Shown here in pieces: positions 17,375 through 26,517 of a DNA stretch of 64,000 nucleotides (the stretch's first letter is position 1; every line of letters begins with the position of its first letter). The stretch covers positions 2,294,001-2,358,000 of the forward strand of contig NZ_JAMBMT010000001.1 of the NCBI RefSeq assembly GCF_040371085.1. The letters are read 5' to 3'. The notes under the pieces are model-generated. The model was not told the DNA's origin, made no database searches, and saw only the letters and a program-made list of their open reading frames with translations. The position numbers and the translations under genes are program-made. Source of the DNA: Psychrobacter sp. AH5 (GTDB lineage: Bacteria > Pseudomonadota > Gammaproteobacteria > Pseudomonadales > Moraxellaceae).

Positions 17375-18649
17375 ATGAGCTTGCTTACCGCTAGTGTATT
17401 TATCTTTATCTTAATTGCGCTAAGCGCTATCGTCTCAAGCTCGGAGTTAGCTCTAGCTTCCGCCCGCAAAATAAAACTGCAAGTCATGGCCAAAGAAGGC
17501 GAAGTAAGAGCGCTTGATGTACTCAATATGCAAGAGCAGCCCGGCAGCTTTATCACGGTGGTACAAGTAGCGCTAAACGCAGTAGCTATTCTAGCTGGGG
17601 TCATCGGTGAGTCTGCGGTCAGCCCTTATCTGCAGCATTTATTGGGTAATGAGACCGCCGCTTCTATCCTCTCTTTTATACTAGTGACTAGCGTATTCGT
17701 ACTGTTTGCCGATTTGATGCCTAAACGTTTGGCTATGTCCAACGCTGAGGCTATCGCGGTCAAAATGGTACGGCCGATGATTTTTTTGATTTTTATTTTC
17801 AAACCTATCATTTGGATATTTGATGGTGCTGCAAACGCTTTATTTAAGATGATGGGTATCTCCACCGTCCGTCAAGATGAGATGACCTCAGAGGACATTT
17901 ATGCAGTAATGGACGCCGGCGCGGAAGCTGGCGTCATCAAACGTCAAGAGCACCATTTGATCGAAAATATCTTTGAGATGCAAGAGCGTACGGTTACCTC
18001 AGTGATGAATCCGCGCGAGCATATTGTTTATTTTGATACCACGACTTCTACAGAACAAGTCGTTGAGGTGATGATCAAGCAGCCGCATAATAAATTTTTG
18101 GTATGTCAGGACGATGATTTAGAACACATCGTTGGCTATGTAGAGTCCAGGATGTTTTTGGCAGCAGTCCTCGAAAAGCAACAAGTCTGTCTGACGGATA
18201 AAGCTTTACTAAAGCCGGCGCTGTTTGTTCCTAATACTTTATCACTGTTTGAGGTGCTCGAGACTTTTAAATCCACTGGAGCAGATTTTGCGGTTATTGT
18301 TAATGAATACGCCTTAGTGGTTGGCGTTATAACACTTAAAGATGTGATGAGTATCGTGATGGGCGAGCTAGTTACTCTTGAGGAGCAGCCTATCGTTCAG
18401 CGCACTGACAACTCCTGGCTGATTGATGGTATGACCCCGATTGAGGATGTTATTCGCGCTTTGGGGATTGTTAATCTGCCGCAGAGCCAAAATTACGAGA
18501 CCATTAGCGGCTTTATGATGTATATGCTGCGCAAAATTCCCAAAAAAACCGACACTATCGAATACGCCAATTATCGCTTCGAGATACTTGCGACTCATAA
18601 TCTAAAAATCAATCAATTACTAGTAACCAAGTTCGATGACGAAGCTTAA
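17375..18649 (+). CDS. CNNM/CorC-type membrane protein with CBS pair (YtfL/PaeA-like)
   Basis: 424 residues. An N-terminal DUF21 membrane domain (about 1-190) has SSSELALASARKIKLQ and the NAVAILAGVIGES motif typical of YtfL/PaeA. It is followed by two CBS domains (about 210-335: VMNPREHIVYF, VGYVESRMF, FAVIVNEYALVVGVITLKDV) and a CorC/HlyC C-terminal domain (about 350-424). In enterobacteria the closest relative, YtfL (PaeA), exports putrescine and cadaverine; other family members handle Mg2+ or Co2+. It lies between the nadE terminator and yggS. The function is inferred from the family only. Confidence 0.88.
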   Translation: MSLLTASVFIFILIALSAIVSSSELALASARKIKLQVMAKEGEVRALDVLNMQEQPGSFITVVQVALNAVAILAGVIGESAVSPYLQHLLGNETAASILSFILVTSVFVLFADLMPKRLAMSNAEAIAVKMVRPMIFLIFIFKPIIWIFDGAANALFKMMGISTVRQDEMTSEDIYAVMDAGAEAGVIKRQEHHLIENIFEMQERTVTSVMNPREHIVYFDTTTSTEQVVEVMIKQPHNKFLVCQDDDLEHIVGYVESRMFLAAVLEKQQVCLTDKALLKPALFVPNTLSLFEVLETFKSTGADFAVIVNEYALVVGVITLKDVMSIVMGELVTLEEQPIVQRTDNSWLIDGMTPIEDVIRALGIVNLPQSQNYETISGFMMYMLRKIPKKTDTIEYANYRFEILATHNLKINQLLVTKFDDEA

Positions 18650-18694
18650 ATGTAAGCACAAACATAAGTAAAAAATAGCTTTACTAGTCGCCCA

Positions 18695-19405
18695 TTAGTC
18701 ACGCGCACCAAAGATAGCAGTACCTACTCGCACCATGGTCGAGCCATTGGCAATCGCTTCGGTCATATCGCCGCTCATGCCCATACTTAGCGTATCCCAC
18801 GCGGTAAGCTCTGGGTTTGCTTGCTGCACCTCGTCAAATAACTGCTGAGTACGAGTAAAAGCATCCGTATCCACCTTGGCAGGGATAATCATCAGACCGC
18901 GTAATTGCAGACGCTCATAGCTTTTAATAGTTGCTATCAATTCTGGTAGCTGCTCAGGCTTGCATCCTGACTTGCTGTCTTCATCATCAATATTGAGCTG
19001 GATTAGCACATTGAGCGGCGGCATATTCTCAGGGCGCTGATCGTGTAAGCGCTTGGCAATAATATCGCGCTCAAGCGTCTGTACCCAATCAAAATGCTCA
19101 GCAATATCACGAGTTTTGTTACGCTGAACACTACCGATATAGTGCCAAACGATATTTTGTGCTTCAGGAAACTTGCACAGTTCAGTAATTTTTTCAATCG
19201 CTTCTTGGAGGTAATTTTCACCAAAATCACGCTGGCCATGCTTTGCTAAAGCCAAGATCATCTCACTAGCTTTAGTCTTTGACACGGCCAGTAGTTTTAC
19301 CTCGTCTGCTTGACGACTGCTTTGCTGACAAGCTTGCTCTACTTGCTCTTTTACTTGCTGCCAGTTAGTGATTAATTTATCCATAGCGATATTATCAGGG
19401 CTCAT
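18695..19405 (-). CDS. yggS: YggS-family pyridoxal-phosphate homeostasis protein
   Basis: 236 residues of the PLPBP/YggS alanine-racemase N-terminal fold. Seen: LLAVSKTKASEMI with the PLP lysine (SKTK), GENYLQEA, WHYIGSVQRNKTR, LQLNIDDE-type strand, LRGLMIIPA and the phosphate-binding MGMSGDMTEAI...STMVRVGTAIFG. It binds PLP and buffers it, without known catalysis. The start at 19405 is kept; an in-frame ATG at 19384 is an alternative, as neither has a strong Shine-Dalgarno. It is divergent from pilT, the neighbour order seen in many gammaproteobacteria. Confidence 0.95.
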   Translation of the reverse strand: MSPDNIAMDKLITNWQQVKEQVEQACQQSSRQADEVKLLAVSKTKASEMILALAKHGQRDFGENYLQEAIEKITELCKFPEAQNIVWHYIGSVQRNKTRDIAEHFDWVQTLERDIIAKRLHDQRPENMPPLNVLIQLNIDDEDSKSGCKPEQLPELIATIKSYERLQLRGLMIIPAKVDTDAFTRTQQLFDEVQQANPELTAWDTLSMGMSGDMTEAIANGSTMVRVGTAIFGARD

Positions 19406-19713
19406 AAAGGACTCAGTTATGTCATTAATATTATTGGAAGATATTTTTGTATATTACGACTGTAAAATGCCGCGCCAATCTATTTTTGCATTTTATTTAT
19501 ATAGCAGATGGTTAAATAAGCCTAGTCTTGTTATGATATTGTTACATGAATTAACGTAAGCGTATTATAAGTTAACCATTAAAAGTTAGCTCTTTGTTAC
19601 TAGCCGCTTATAAAAACGAATCGAAATAACATTCATCAGCTCAAAAGAATATCTATTCTCAAGGACTAGCTATTCACTAGCCTCATCTTTATTGTTAATA
19701 GGAATGTCCAACT
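19406..19713. other. Intergenic region, yggS / pilT promoters
   Basis: 308 bp between divergent genes. No convincing -24/-12 (sigma-54) element was found facing pilT, unlike at the pilin promoters in this window. The AGGA at 19700-19703 is the likely pilT ribosome binding site. A short plus-strand frame here has no features of a gene. Confidence 0.4.
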
Positions 19714-20769
19714 ATGACTGAAAAAAGCGCTATTAGTATAGAAGACTTATTGCAATTTACCGTCAAGCATAAAGCCTCTGATTTACATATTTCAGCTGGA
19801 ATGCCAGCGATGATTCGCGTGGATGGCGAGATGGTTCGTATTAATATGCCAGCGATGAGTCATCAAGTCGTGCATCAGCTTATCTATGACATTATGAATG
19901 ATAAACAACGCGCGGACTTTGAGGAATTCTTTGAAACCGATTTCTCTTTTGCTATACAGAATTTAGCACGCTTTCGGGTCAACGCCTTCAATCAAGATCG
20001 CGGCGCAGGGGCGGTATTTCGGACTATTCCCTCGACAGTTTTGACTTTAGAAGATTTGGGTATGGGCGATATATTCAAAAAAGTATCCGACTTTAAACGC
20101 GGTATCGTACTAGTTACCGGCCCTACTGGTTCTGGTAAGTCAACTACCCTTGCCGCCATGATTGACTACATTAATGAGACTCGTAAAGAGCATATCTTGA
20201 CCATTGAAGATCCTATCGAATTTGTCCATCAGTCCAAAAAAAGCTTGATCAATCAGCGCGAAGTGCACCGTGACACTTTAGGTTTTGAGCCTGCCCTGCG
20301 CTCGGCACTGCGCGAAGATCCGGATGTAATTTTGGTAGGCGAGCTACGTGATCTTGAGACTATTCGTCTGGCTTTGACCGCCGCAGAAACGGGGCACTTG
20401 GTGTTTGGTACCTTACATACCAGCTCAGCGGCCAAAACTATTGACCGGGTTATAGATGTCTTTCCAGCCGCTGAAAAAGATATGATTCGTGCCATGCTCT
20501 CAGAATCGCTACAAGCCGTTATTTCACAGACTTTGCTGCGCCGACAAACAGGCGGACGTATCGCTGCACACGAGATTATGATTGGTACGCCGGCTATTCG
20601 CAACCTGATTCGTGAGAATAAAATCGCTCAGATGTACTCGTCAATTCAAACTAGCGCAGGCGATGGTATGATTACTTTGGATCAAACCTTAAAGAATTTA
20701 GTTAGTAAAGGCATAGTAGCTAGAGACGTCGCTCGTCCTTATGCTAAGCAGCCCGAGACTTTTTTATAA
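19714..20769 (+). CDS. pilT: Type IV pilus retraction ATPase PilT
   Basis: 351 residues. Order: N-terminal PAS-like domain (ASDLHISAGMPAMIRVDGE), Walker A GPTGSGKST at about 134-142, the Asp box TIEDPIEFVH, Walker B VILVGELRD, the His box LVFGTLHTSSAAKTIDR, and the PilT-specific AIRNLIRE motif near residue 290, needed for retraction. It hydrolyses ATP as a hexamer at the cytoplasmic face of the pilus machine to depolymerise pilin. Followed 84 bp later by pilU. Confidence 0.97.
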   Translation: MTEKSAISIEDLLQFTVKHKASDLHISAGMPAMIRVDGEMVRINMPAMSHQVVHQLIYDIMNDKQRADFEEFFETDFSFAIQNLARFRVNAFNQDRGAGAVFRTIPSTVLTLEDLGMGDIFKKVSDFKRGIVLVTGPTGSGKSTTLAAMIDYINETRKEHILTIEDPIEFVHQSKKSLINQREVHRDTLGFEPALRSALREDPDVILVGELRDLETIRLALTAAETGHLVFGTLHTSSAAKTIDRVIDVFPAAEKDMIRAMLSESLQAVISQTLLRRQTGGRIAAHEIMIGTPAIRNLIRENKIAQMYSSIQTSAGDGMITLDQTLKNLVSKGIVARDVARPYAKQPETFL

Positions 20770-20852
20770 TAAATTTGGCTCAAAAAGCTTAAGTTTAAGC
20801 TCTTTAGCGTTTTGTCTTATCCCTTATTTCACTACTACCTGTCAGGTAAGCC

Positions 20853-21974
20853 ATGGACTTTGAGAAACTTCTACAATTGATGATTGCAAAAAACGGTTCT
20901 GATCTTTTTATTACCGCTGATGTTGCCCCTTCTATAAAGGTTAATGGCCAAATCTTTCCTGTAGGTAAGACGCCGCTTAATGCTGAGCAAACTATGAAGC
21001 TTGTCAAAAGCGTCATGACTGGCGCTCAGCAACAAGAATTTGAAGCCACTAACGAGTGTCAGTTTGCCATTACCGACGAGGCGCAGCAAGCTCGTTTTCG
21101 TGTCAGTGCGTTTGTACAACGTGATATGGCTGGGATGGTATTACGGAAAATTGAAAGTAAAATTCCAACGGTTGAGGAGCTAGGTCTGCCCGAATCGCTA
21201 AAAGAGCTTGCCATGAAAAAAAGAGGCATCATCTTATTAGTAGGCGCTACCGGAACGGGGAAATCCACCACCCTTGCCGCTATGATTGGCCATCGTAATA
21301 GAAACTCTCATGGCCATATTATAACGGTGGAAGATCCTATCGAGTTTGTCCATCAACATCAAGGCTGTATTATTACTCAGCGTGAGGTAGGCATCGATAC
21401 TCATTCTTTTGAAGCTGGCTTAAAAAACGCTTTACGGCAAGCGCCAGACGTTATTTTGATCGGTGAGATTCGTAATCCGACAGTTATGAGTTATGCCATT
21501 CAGTATGCTGAAACCGGGCATTTAGTTTTTGCCACTTTACACGCTAACAATGCCAATCAGGCCATTGATCGTATTATTCACTTTTTTGAGAGCAATCGTC
21601 ATACTCAAACCTTTATGGATTTGTCCCTTAACTTGCAGGCTATTGTCGCTCAGCAACTTCTACCTACTAGCGATGGCAAGGGCCGATGTGCAGCTATCGA
21701 GATATTATTGAACTCACAGCTGATAGGCGACTATATTCGTAAGGGTGAGATTCATGAATTAAAAGGAGTGATGACGCGTTCGCGTAATAGTGGTATGCAA
21801 ACCTTTGATCAAGCGCTGTTTGATTTATACGAAAGCGGTAAGATAGACTACGAAGAAGCTATTAAACATGCCGATTCGCCCAATGATTTACGCCTACAAA
21901 TCAAGCTCAATAGTAAAAACAACAAGCGTAATTTTGAGGATAATAGTGGTAATCTATCCTTAAATAAAGGTTAA
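20853..21974 (+). CDS. pilU: Type IV pilus retraction accessory ATPase PilU
   Basis: 373 residues, a PilT paralog. It has the KNGSDLFITADV start, Walker A GATGTGKST, Asp box TVEDPIEFVHQH, Walker B VILIGEIRN and His box LVFATLHANNANQAIDR. The PilU-type C-terminus extends beyond PilT and ends in an Asn/Lys-rich stretch. PilU adds force to PilT-driven retraction. Probably co-transcribed with pilT. It ends at a bidirectional terminator shared with fur. Confidence 0.95.
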   Translation: MDFEKLLQLMIAKNGSDLFITADVAPSIKVNGQIFPVGKTPLNAEQTMKLVKSVMTGAQQQEFEATNECQFAITDEAQQARFRVSAFVQRDMAGMVLRKIESKIPTVEELGLPESLKELAMKKRGIILLVGATGTGKSTTLAAMIGHRNRNSHGHIITVEDPIEFVHQHQGCIITQREVGIDTHSFEAGLKNALRQAPDVILIGEIRNPTVMSYAIQYAETGHLVFATLHANNANQAIDRIIHFFESNRHTQTFMDLSLNLQAIVAQQLLPTSDGKGRCAAIEILLNSQLIGDYIRKGEIHELKGVMTRSRNSGMQTFDQALFDLYESGKIDYEEAIKHADSPNDLRLQIKLNSKNNKRNFEDNSGNLSLNKG

Positions 21975-22006
21975 AAGCAGCATAATAAGAGTTAAGCTGC
22001 TTTTTA
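21973..22006. terminator. Bidirectional intrinsic terminator (pilU / fur)
   Basis: An 8-bp stem AAAGCAGC / GCTGCTTT with a 14-base loop, A-tract on the left and T-tract on the right, between the convergent pilU and fur genes. Confidence 0.82.
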
Positions 22007-22022
22007 TGGCCTTAAACTCTAG

Positions 22023-22454
22023 CTATCTAGCATTATCTTGGCACTCTTGATTGTTGCAGATACCATAAAGCACTAATGAGTGGCCTGACAATCTAAAACC
22101 ATGCTCTTCTGCCACTTTAAGCTGCTCTTCTTCGATAACCTTATTGTGGAACTCAATAATCTTGCCACAAATATCACAAACCAGATGATCATGATGCTCA
22201 TCTTGAGTAATCTCAAAAACCGATAAGTTATTTTCAAAATTGTGGCGCTCAACGATGCCAGCTTGCTCAAACTGGGTCAAAACTCTATAGACAGTAGCTA
22301 AACCTACATCCTCGCCCTGCTCAATAAGCGCTTTATAAACCTCTTCGGCACTCATATGATGAAGCTCGGCTTGGGCGAGTAGCTCTAATATTTTGACACG
22401 CGGTAAGGTTACTTTTAACCCCGCTTTACGTAAGTCTTGATTGGTAAAAGCCAT
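22023..22454 (-). CDS. fur: Ferric uptake regulator Fur
   Basis: 143 residues. N-terminal winged helix with LRKAGLKVTLPRVKILELL and the recognition segment GLATVYRVLTQFEQAGIVERH, then the dimerisation/metal domain with the HHDHLVCDICGKIIEF motif (Zn-cysteines and His ligands) and a C-terminal cysteine pair (CNNQEC). Fe2+-bound Fur represses iron acquisition genes. An AAGGAAT Shine-Dalgarno precedes the ATG. Divergent from bamE, the conserved fur-bamE order in this group. Confidence 0.97.
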   Translation of the reverse strand: MAFTNQDLRKAGLKVTLPRVKILELLAQAELHHMSAEEVYKALIEQGEDVGLATVYRVLTQFEQAGIVERHNFENNLSVFEITQDEHHDHLVCDICGKIIEFHNKVIEEEQLKVAEEHGFRLSGHSLVLYGICNNQECQDNAR

Positions 22455-22738
22455 AATATTCCTTCTGACTGTTAAGTCTTAGCAAATAGAGTAAAAAGTT
22501 CACTACTAAAAATCACTAACCCTAAAATCGCTAGCCGTTAGGGTCTTAAAAATTATAAGAGCTAGCTTCAATAGTGCAAGTCTATGAATTTACACTATAA
22601 ATCATTAGCTGTGATCTAAGGCACTGTGTAAATAATGTCGTAAGTGGTAGGCAATTGCAAGTAAATGACGTATCATTTGTTGAAGATTGCCGCTCAAAGC
22701 TGCATGAGTAGCCGTAAGCTGTGCCCCACCCATTTTTT

Positions 22739-23170
22739 ATGAGTCATCTTATCATGATAAAGTCGTTAGTTTTCCGTAAGCCAAATCTTCTATCTCATTG
22801 CCAATCTTCTTTTCGCAAAGTGATGATTACTATCACCTTAGGCGCTAGTGTCGCCTTATCTGGCTGCTCATTATTTAGCGTTTATAAGATCGATTTGCCC
22901 CAAGGAACGCCTATTACTCAAACACAAGCCCAAAAACTACGCGTGGGTATGAATCAAAATCAAGTGCTTTATATTTTGGGTAGTCCGGCTATCAGGGATA
23001 CCCTTGCGCCCAATCGCTGGGACTATATTTACGATTTTAAAGCGGGTACAGAAGGGGCGCGTAAAGGTATTGCTGATGTCAAAAATGCCAGTCAGCATCT
23101 GATTGTCTACTTCGATGACAATGGCCTCGTCACTCGCATCGAAGGCACAGAGTCGCTCCCAGCTTCTTAA
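22739..23170 (+). CDS. bamE: Outer membrane assembly lipoprotein BamE (SmpA/OmlA)
   Basis: About 143 residues. A lipobox LSGC ends the signal sequence, so the mature protein is a lipoprotein. The BamE core is clear: IDLPQGTPIT, KLRVGMNQNQVLYILGSP, LAPNRWDYIYDF and LIVYFDDNGLVTRIEG. It stabilises BamD-BamA in the outer membrane beta-barrel assembly machine. The start is ambiguous: a GTG at 22721, ATG at 22739 and ATG at 22754 are all in frame. I chose 22739 because the extra residues from GTG add nothing recognisable and the n-region up to the lipobox is already long. No strong Shine-Dalgarno at any of them. Confidence 0.93.
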   Translation: MSHLIMIKSLVFRKPNLLSHCQSSFRKVMITITLGASVALSGCSLFSVYKIDLPQGTPITQTQAQKLRVGMNQNQVLYILGSPAIRDTLAPNRWDYIYDFKAGTEGARKGIADVKNASQHLIVYFDDNGLVTRIEGTESLPAS

Positions 23171-23218
23171 TTTTTGGCTCAGTATTATAAGCTTTATCTC
23201 TATAATAACGCGTGTTAA

Positions 23219-23686
23219 TTAGCGATTGGGTGGACGACTTTTACTTTTATTTTTGCGCTGAGACATAGGATCAGCGCTCAAACTACGATAGACCTCGATA
23301 CGATCTTGAGCTTGTAATTGATAATTCAAAGGCTGCTTTTGTGAGTAAATACCGACATGCCAAAGCTTAGCTTTGGGCACTGTAATATCCGCTACCTGCT
23401 TGCACCACACTGCTAAATCCTCAAACCGTGATAACCATCCAGCTTGTGCTAATGCTTCATGCAAGCTAGTGCCTTCTTGTACTTGTAGTGTCAGATAATG
23501 CTGCTGCTTTGCGCTCTCAGCATAAGCTAGATGCACCGTAATCATAGGCGTTATGCTATTAAGCTTTTTATTGAGCTCTGCTTTATCTGCATCAGTGAGA
23601 TCAGCTGGATTAACCACTACATTACCCAACCGATAAAGGCCAAAATCATCGCTAACGGCACAATTAAACGTATCGCTATGCGCCAT
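23219..23686 (-). CDS. rnfH: RnfH/UPF0125 family protein
   Basis: 155 residues. The ubiquitin-like RnfH domain is visible from about residue 48: ITVHLAYAES, LTLQVQEGTSLHEALAQAGWL, VGIYSQKQPLNYQLQAQDRIEVYRSL, ending in a basic tail (RKNKSKSRPPNR). The first ~45 residues are not part of the usual family. If the gene starts at 23686 it overlaps the 3' end of the upstream membrane protein gene by 70 bp; an ATG at 23545 would give the bare RnfH domain. GAGG sits 13 bases before the longer start. Function in Moraxellaceae is unclear; the family sits beside bamE and ratA in many genomes. Confidence 0.8.
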   Translation of the reverse strand: MAHSDTFNCAVSDDFGLYRLGNVVVNPADLTDADKAELNKKLNSITPMITVHLAYAESAKQQHYLTLQVQEGTSLHEALAQAGWLSRFEDLAVWCKQVADITVPKAKLWHVGIYSQKQPLNYQLQAQDRIEVYRSLSADPMSQRKNKSKSRPPNR

Positions 23687-24762
23687 AAATTGTACAGTGC
23701 CTCATTACCAAAATTTAGCGATTTACGCAAATGGCTAATCTTCATCTGCCAACCGGCAAAGATAGACAGCAATAGCACCGCAATACTACTGCTAATCACT
23801 AGCAGACCCACCAACCATAGAATAGGGATAGCGACTACCAATATAGCAACTACTATTAAGACGGCTAATAAACTCACAAGTAGACCAAATTTGTACGCTA
23901 ATTGCTGCGCACTATAGTGCAATAAGTAACTGGCAACAAACAGCACTCCAAACCAATAAGACAGCTGGCCGATAGGCGGTAAAGATAAGGCACTGGTCAA
24001 TAACGCCACCGCCCCTACTATAAGCTGTAAAGTCCAAATAGGTAGGACCATTTTCGATGCCGGATGGCGATTTGCGACGCGGTTAGTAGTTGAGCTTGCC
24101 AAACTAGCGACTGGGCTATCATAAGGATCAGCAGCAACCGCTGTTATGGTTTGCTGATTGATTAGATGTTGGCCAAACCAATACAGACCTGTGCCCGCTC
24201 CAACGCTTACTAAAGCTAGCGCTACCGCACGCGCCCACTCTGATAAATTAATACTAGTCATAGCAAAGTCGATGCTTGGTAAACCGTTTGCCAATCCTAA
24301 TAATAAACCTATGACAATAAGCCCTAATCCTAGCGGCAAAGTAGTCGCACCCAATAGGCTTAATAATACCACGATGACTACTAAGCCTGCTGCTAGCGCA
24401 AAACTGGGAAGATTAGGAACACTATTAAGCTCAGTTAATGCTGCTATTACGCCACTACTAGCGGCCGATATTACTAATGCAGCAATAACAACGGCAACTA
24501 TGGCGGCTAGCCAACCAAAGCTACGCCAAACAGGACTAGCATCTGCTTCGCGAGTCAGCTTTTGCATACCAGCTAGCGGTGCATCGACACTTCGATAGGC
24601 TAAGGCAATCTCAGCATAGACCACAGGTAGTGAGACTAGTATCATCGCCAATAACCATAGTAACCAAAAATCAATCTGACCCACTAAGGTAGGCGCAAAC
24701 CAGCGAAATAGTAACAGCGGTAATAATGCTGCTATAAAATAAGAAGCATAGCGGCTCATCAT
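23617..24762 (-). CDS. Multi-pass membrane protein resembling sodium-dependent (NSS-type) transporters
   Basis: 381 residues, about ten hydrophobic segments spread along the length. The stretch LVSLPVVYAEIALAYRS followed by ASPVWRSFGWLAAIVAVVI has the layout of NSS transporters (PLxxAE in helix 2, then the loop and WRxxGWL before helix 3), so it is probably a divergent or degenerate member. The family is usually 440-500 residues, so this is short. No conserved Na+-site motif could be assigned. It overlaps rnfH by up to 70 bp on the same strand. The transport role is inferred and the substrate unknown. Confidence 0.55.
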   Translation of the reverse strand: MMSRYASYFIAALLPLLLFRWFAPTLVGQIDFWLLWLLAMILVSLPVVYAEIALAYRSVDAPLAGMQKLTREADASPVWRSFGWLAAIVAVVIAALVISAASSGVIAALTELNSVPNLPSFALAAGLVVIVVLLSLLGATTLPLGLGLIVIGLLLGLANGLPSIDFAMTSINLSEWARAVALALVSVGAGTGLYWFGQHLINQQTITAVAADPYDSPVASLASSTTNRVANRHPASKMVLPIWTLQLIVGAVALLTSALSLPPIGQLSYWFGVLFVASYLLHYSAQQLAYKFGLLVSLLAVLIVVAILVVAIPILWLVGLLVISSSIAVLLLSIFAGWQMKISHLRKSLNFGNEALYNLWRIAIRLIVPLAMILAFIGWVM

Positions 24763-24846
24763 AGTTTTAGTCCAAACAAGCTAAGGTTAATTATAATAAT
24801 AAGAAAAACAGTTTAATTATTAAAAGGGATTTAGGGTCAAAAAGCT

Positions 24847-24874
24847 ATAAAAAAACCCCGAAAACGGGGTTTAA
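24847..24874 (-). terminator. Intrinsic terminator of the cytochrome c4 gene
   Basis: A 7-bp GC-rich stem (AACCCCG / CGGGGTT) with AAAA loop. On the minus strand it is followed by a run of seven Ts. It lies 55 bp downstream of the cytochrome stop codon. Confidence 0.9.
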
Positions 24875-24928
24875 TACTTTATTGACCAATAGTCTATACG
24901 CTCTGATAATAGCGTCTAGCAGACTGTC

Positions 24929-25597
24929 TTAGTGAATAGCACTAATGTAGTCTGACAAAATACGAATGTCACGATCAGATAATCTCGATGACACCATCTG
25001 CATCATGCCTTTTTCGCCTTCTTTTTCGGCATCATTATAACGCATCTGATCTTTACCGGTTACATCGTCATCACGGCCAGCCGCGCGAAAGAGTTTTAGC
25101 TGCGTGGAGATATATTCGGCATGTTGCCCACCTAAACGTGGAAAGGCCGCCCAAGTATTACCAGCAGCGTCAGGACCGTGACAACCAGCACAGCCAATCA
25201 CGCCGCGCGACTTATCACCACCTAAAAATAGCTTAGTCGCTTCTTGAGTCGTGGCAGGATTAGCCAGTCCAACGCCCCAAGTAGGTTGCTCAGAATAGTA
25301 GCCTGCTACGTTAGCTAAGTCTTGCTGTGATAGATTAGCCACTTGCGACTGCATAATACCGTTAACACGATAGCCTGACTTAAAATTGACTAATTGCTTA
25401 TATAAATATTTTACGTTCTGACCACCTAGGTTAGGCTGTGAAGGTACAACACTTACACCATCCACACCATGACAGGCAGCGCATACTGTTTCAGCGATTT
25501 GTTTACCTGCATTAGCGTCATATTCGGGAACAGTAATAACAGCTTGTACGCTGAAACTTGCAACACATAAGCTGGCGGCAGCGATTAACTTTTTCAT
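24929..25597 (-). CDS. Cytochrome c4 (dihaem c-type cytochrome)
   Basis: About 222 residues with a signal peptide (MKKLIAAASLCVASFSVQA) and two haem-binding sites, CAACH and CAGCH, each followed by a distal Met (e.g. MMQMVSSRLSDRD). This is the cytochrome c4 layout. The periplasmic dihaem protein carries electrons to terminal oxidases. The ATG at 25597 is preferred over the one at 25654 because it begins the signal peptide and has TAGGA about 10 bases upstream. It sits beside a small c5-type cytochrome gene and engB, as in Pseudomonas. Confidence 0.93.
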   Translation of the reverse strand: MKKLIAAASLCVASFSVQAVITVPEYDANAGKQIAETVCAACHGVDGVSVVPSQPNLGGQNVKYLYKQLVNFKSGYRVNGIMQSQVANLSQQDLANVAGYYSEQPTWGVGLANPATTQEATKLFLGGDKSRGVIGCAGCHGPDAAGNTWAAFPRLGGQHAEYISTQLKLFRAAGRDDDVTGKDQMRYNDAEKEGEKGMMQMVSSRLSDRDIRILSDYISAIH

Positions 25598-25908
25598 TGA
25601 TACAAATCCTACTAGCTCGGTGTAAGCATTACTTGAGTGTTTGTAACTTAGCACAGTTGAGTCATTATTCTAGCTCAACATCTGACAAATAAAACTAGCC
25701 TTACTACTATTTAGCAAGGTTCACTATGTCTTAGAGTCTCAATTACAAGCCGCCCAGAAGTACTTACTAACATCAGGGTTTATTTTCGATTATTATAGCA
25801 AGACTTTACAAGATTTGCCTAGTTAATCGTAGTATCTGATAGTTTTTATCGTCAAATTGTAAAGCTACGCCTAGAAGAAAAGCGCTAATACCAAGCTGGT
25901 TTTTTGAT
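25598..25908. other. Intergenic region upstream of cytochrome c4
   Basis: About 311 bp between the two cytochrome genes, both on the minus strand. It should hold the cytochrome c4 promoter. No repeat or RNA structure was recognised. Confidence 0.35.
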
Positions 25909-26241
25909 TTATTCGCTCATATAATCTATTAATTTTCGATAATCCTCATCACTACAGTCACTGCATAAACCGCCCGCTGGCATTTGTATCATGCCACTCT
26001 TTACTGAGTTGACTAACGCTGACATACCTTTTTGCTGTTTGAGTTTATTCCAGGCCGCGCTGTCGCCTTTTTTGATAGCTCCTAACGCACCGCTATTATG
26101 ACAGGCAGCACATGAATTCTCATAGGTCGTTGGAATATCAGCGGCCATAGTGCTGCTCATGAGTCCACTTAGCACTATAGTAGCTATACTAGCAGCCAAA
26201 GTACGACTCGTCTTTGCAATGGTTTTGGTGAATAAACGCAT
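25909..26241 (-). CDS. Small c-type cytochrome, c5 family
   Basis: 110 residues with a signal peptide and a single CAACH haem-binding motif. The Met ligand is likely in GMIQMPAGG, and the cytochrome c5-type CSDCSDEDYRKLIDYM ending (Cys pair near the C-terminus) is present. A periplasmic single-haem electron carrier. The AGGAGG Shine-Dalgarno 6 bases before the ATG is unusually strong for this window. Divergent from engB. Confidence 0.9.
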   Translation of the reverse strand: MRLFTKTIAKTSRTLAASIATIVLSGLMSSTMAADIPTTYENSCAACHNSGALGAIKKGDSAAWNKLKQQKGMSALVNSVKSGMIQMPAGGLCSDCSDEDYRKLIDYMSE

Positions 26242-26517
26242 GAAGTACCTCCTTTAGTTCATCGTTTGGCTCATCGTTGCTAATGCCACATCTGTTATTG
26301 TAACAAGATATGTCATCTTAATATAGCTGGTTCCTGTTGGCTTATAGTACAGCGTCCTAATAGACAAATCAGGTTCACCTCACTATAACGCGCTTATTTT
26401 TATCAAGCTCTTTGGCTTAGCCGTTAATATTTAATTAACCTTAAGTGCCTATTCGCTTTAATGTTATGCTGTTGTTGATATAATGCCCCTATTAATTATT
26501 TCAACAATGAGTCCGTT

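Noticed and set aside
19368..19559. Short plus-strand frame between yggS and pilT
   Set aside because: Overlaps the 5' end of yggS on the other strand and has no family features.
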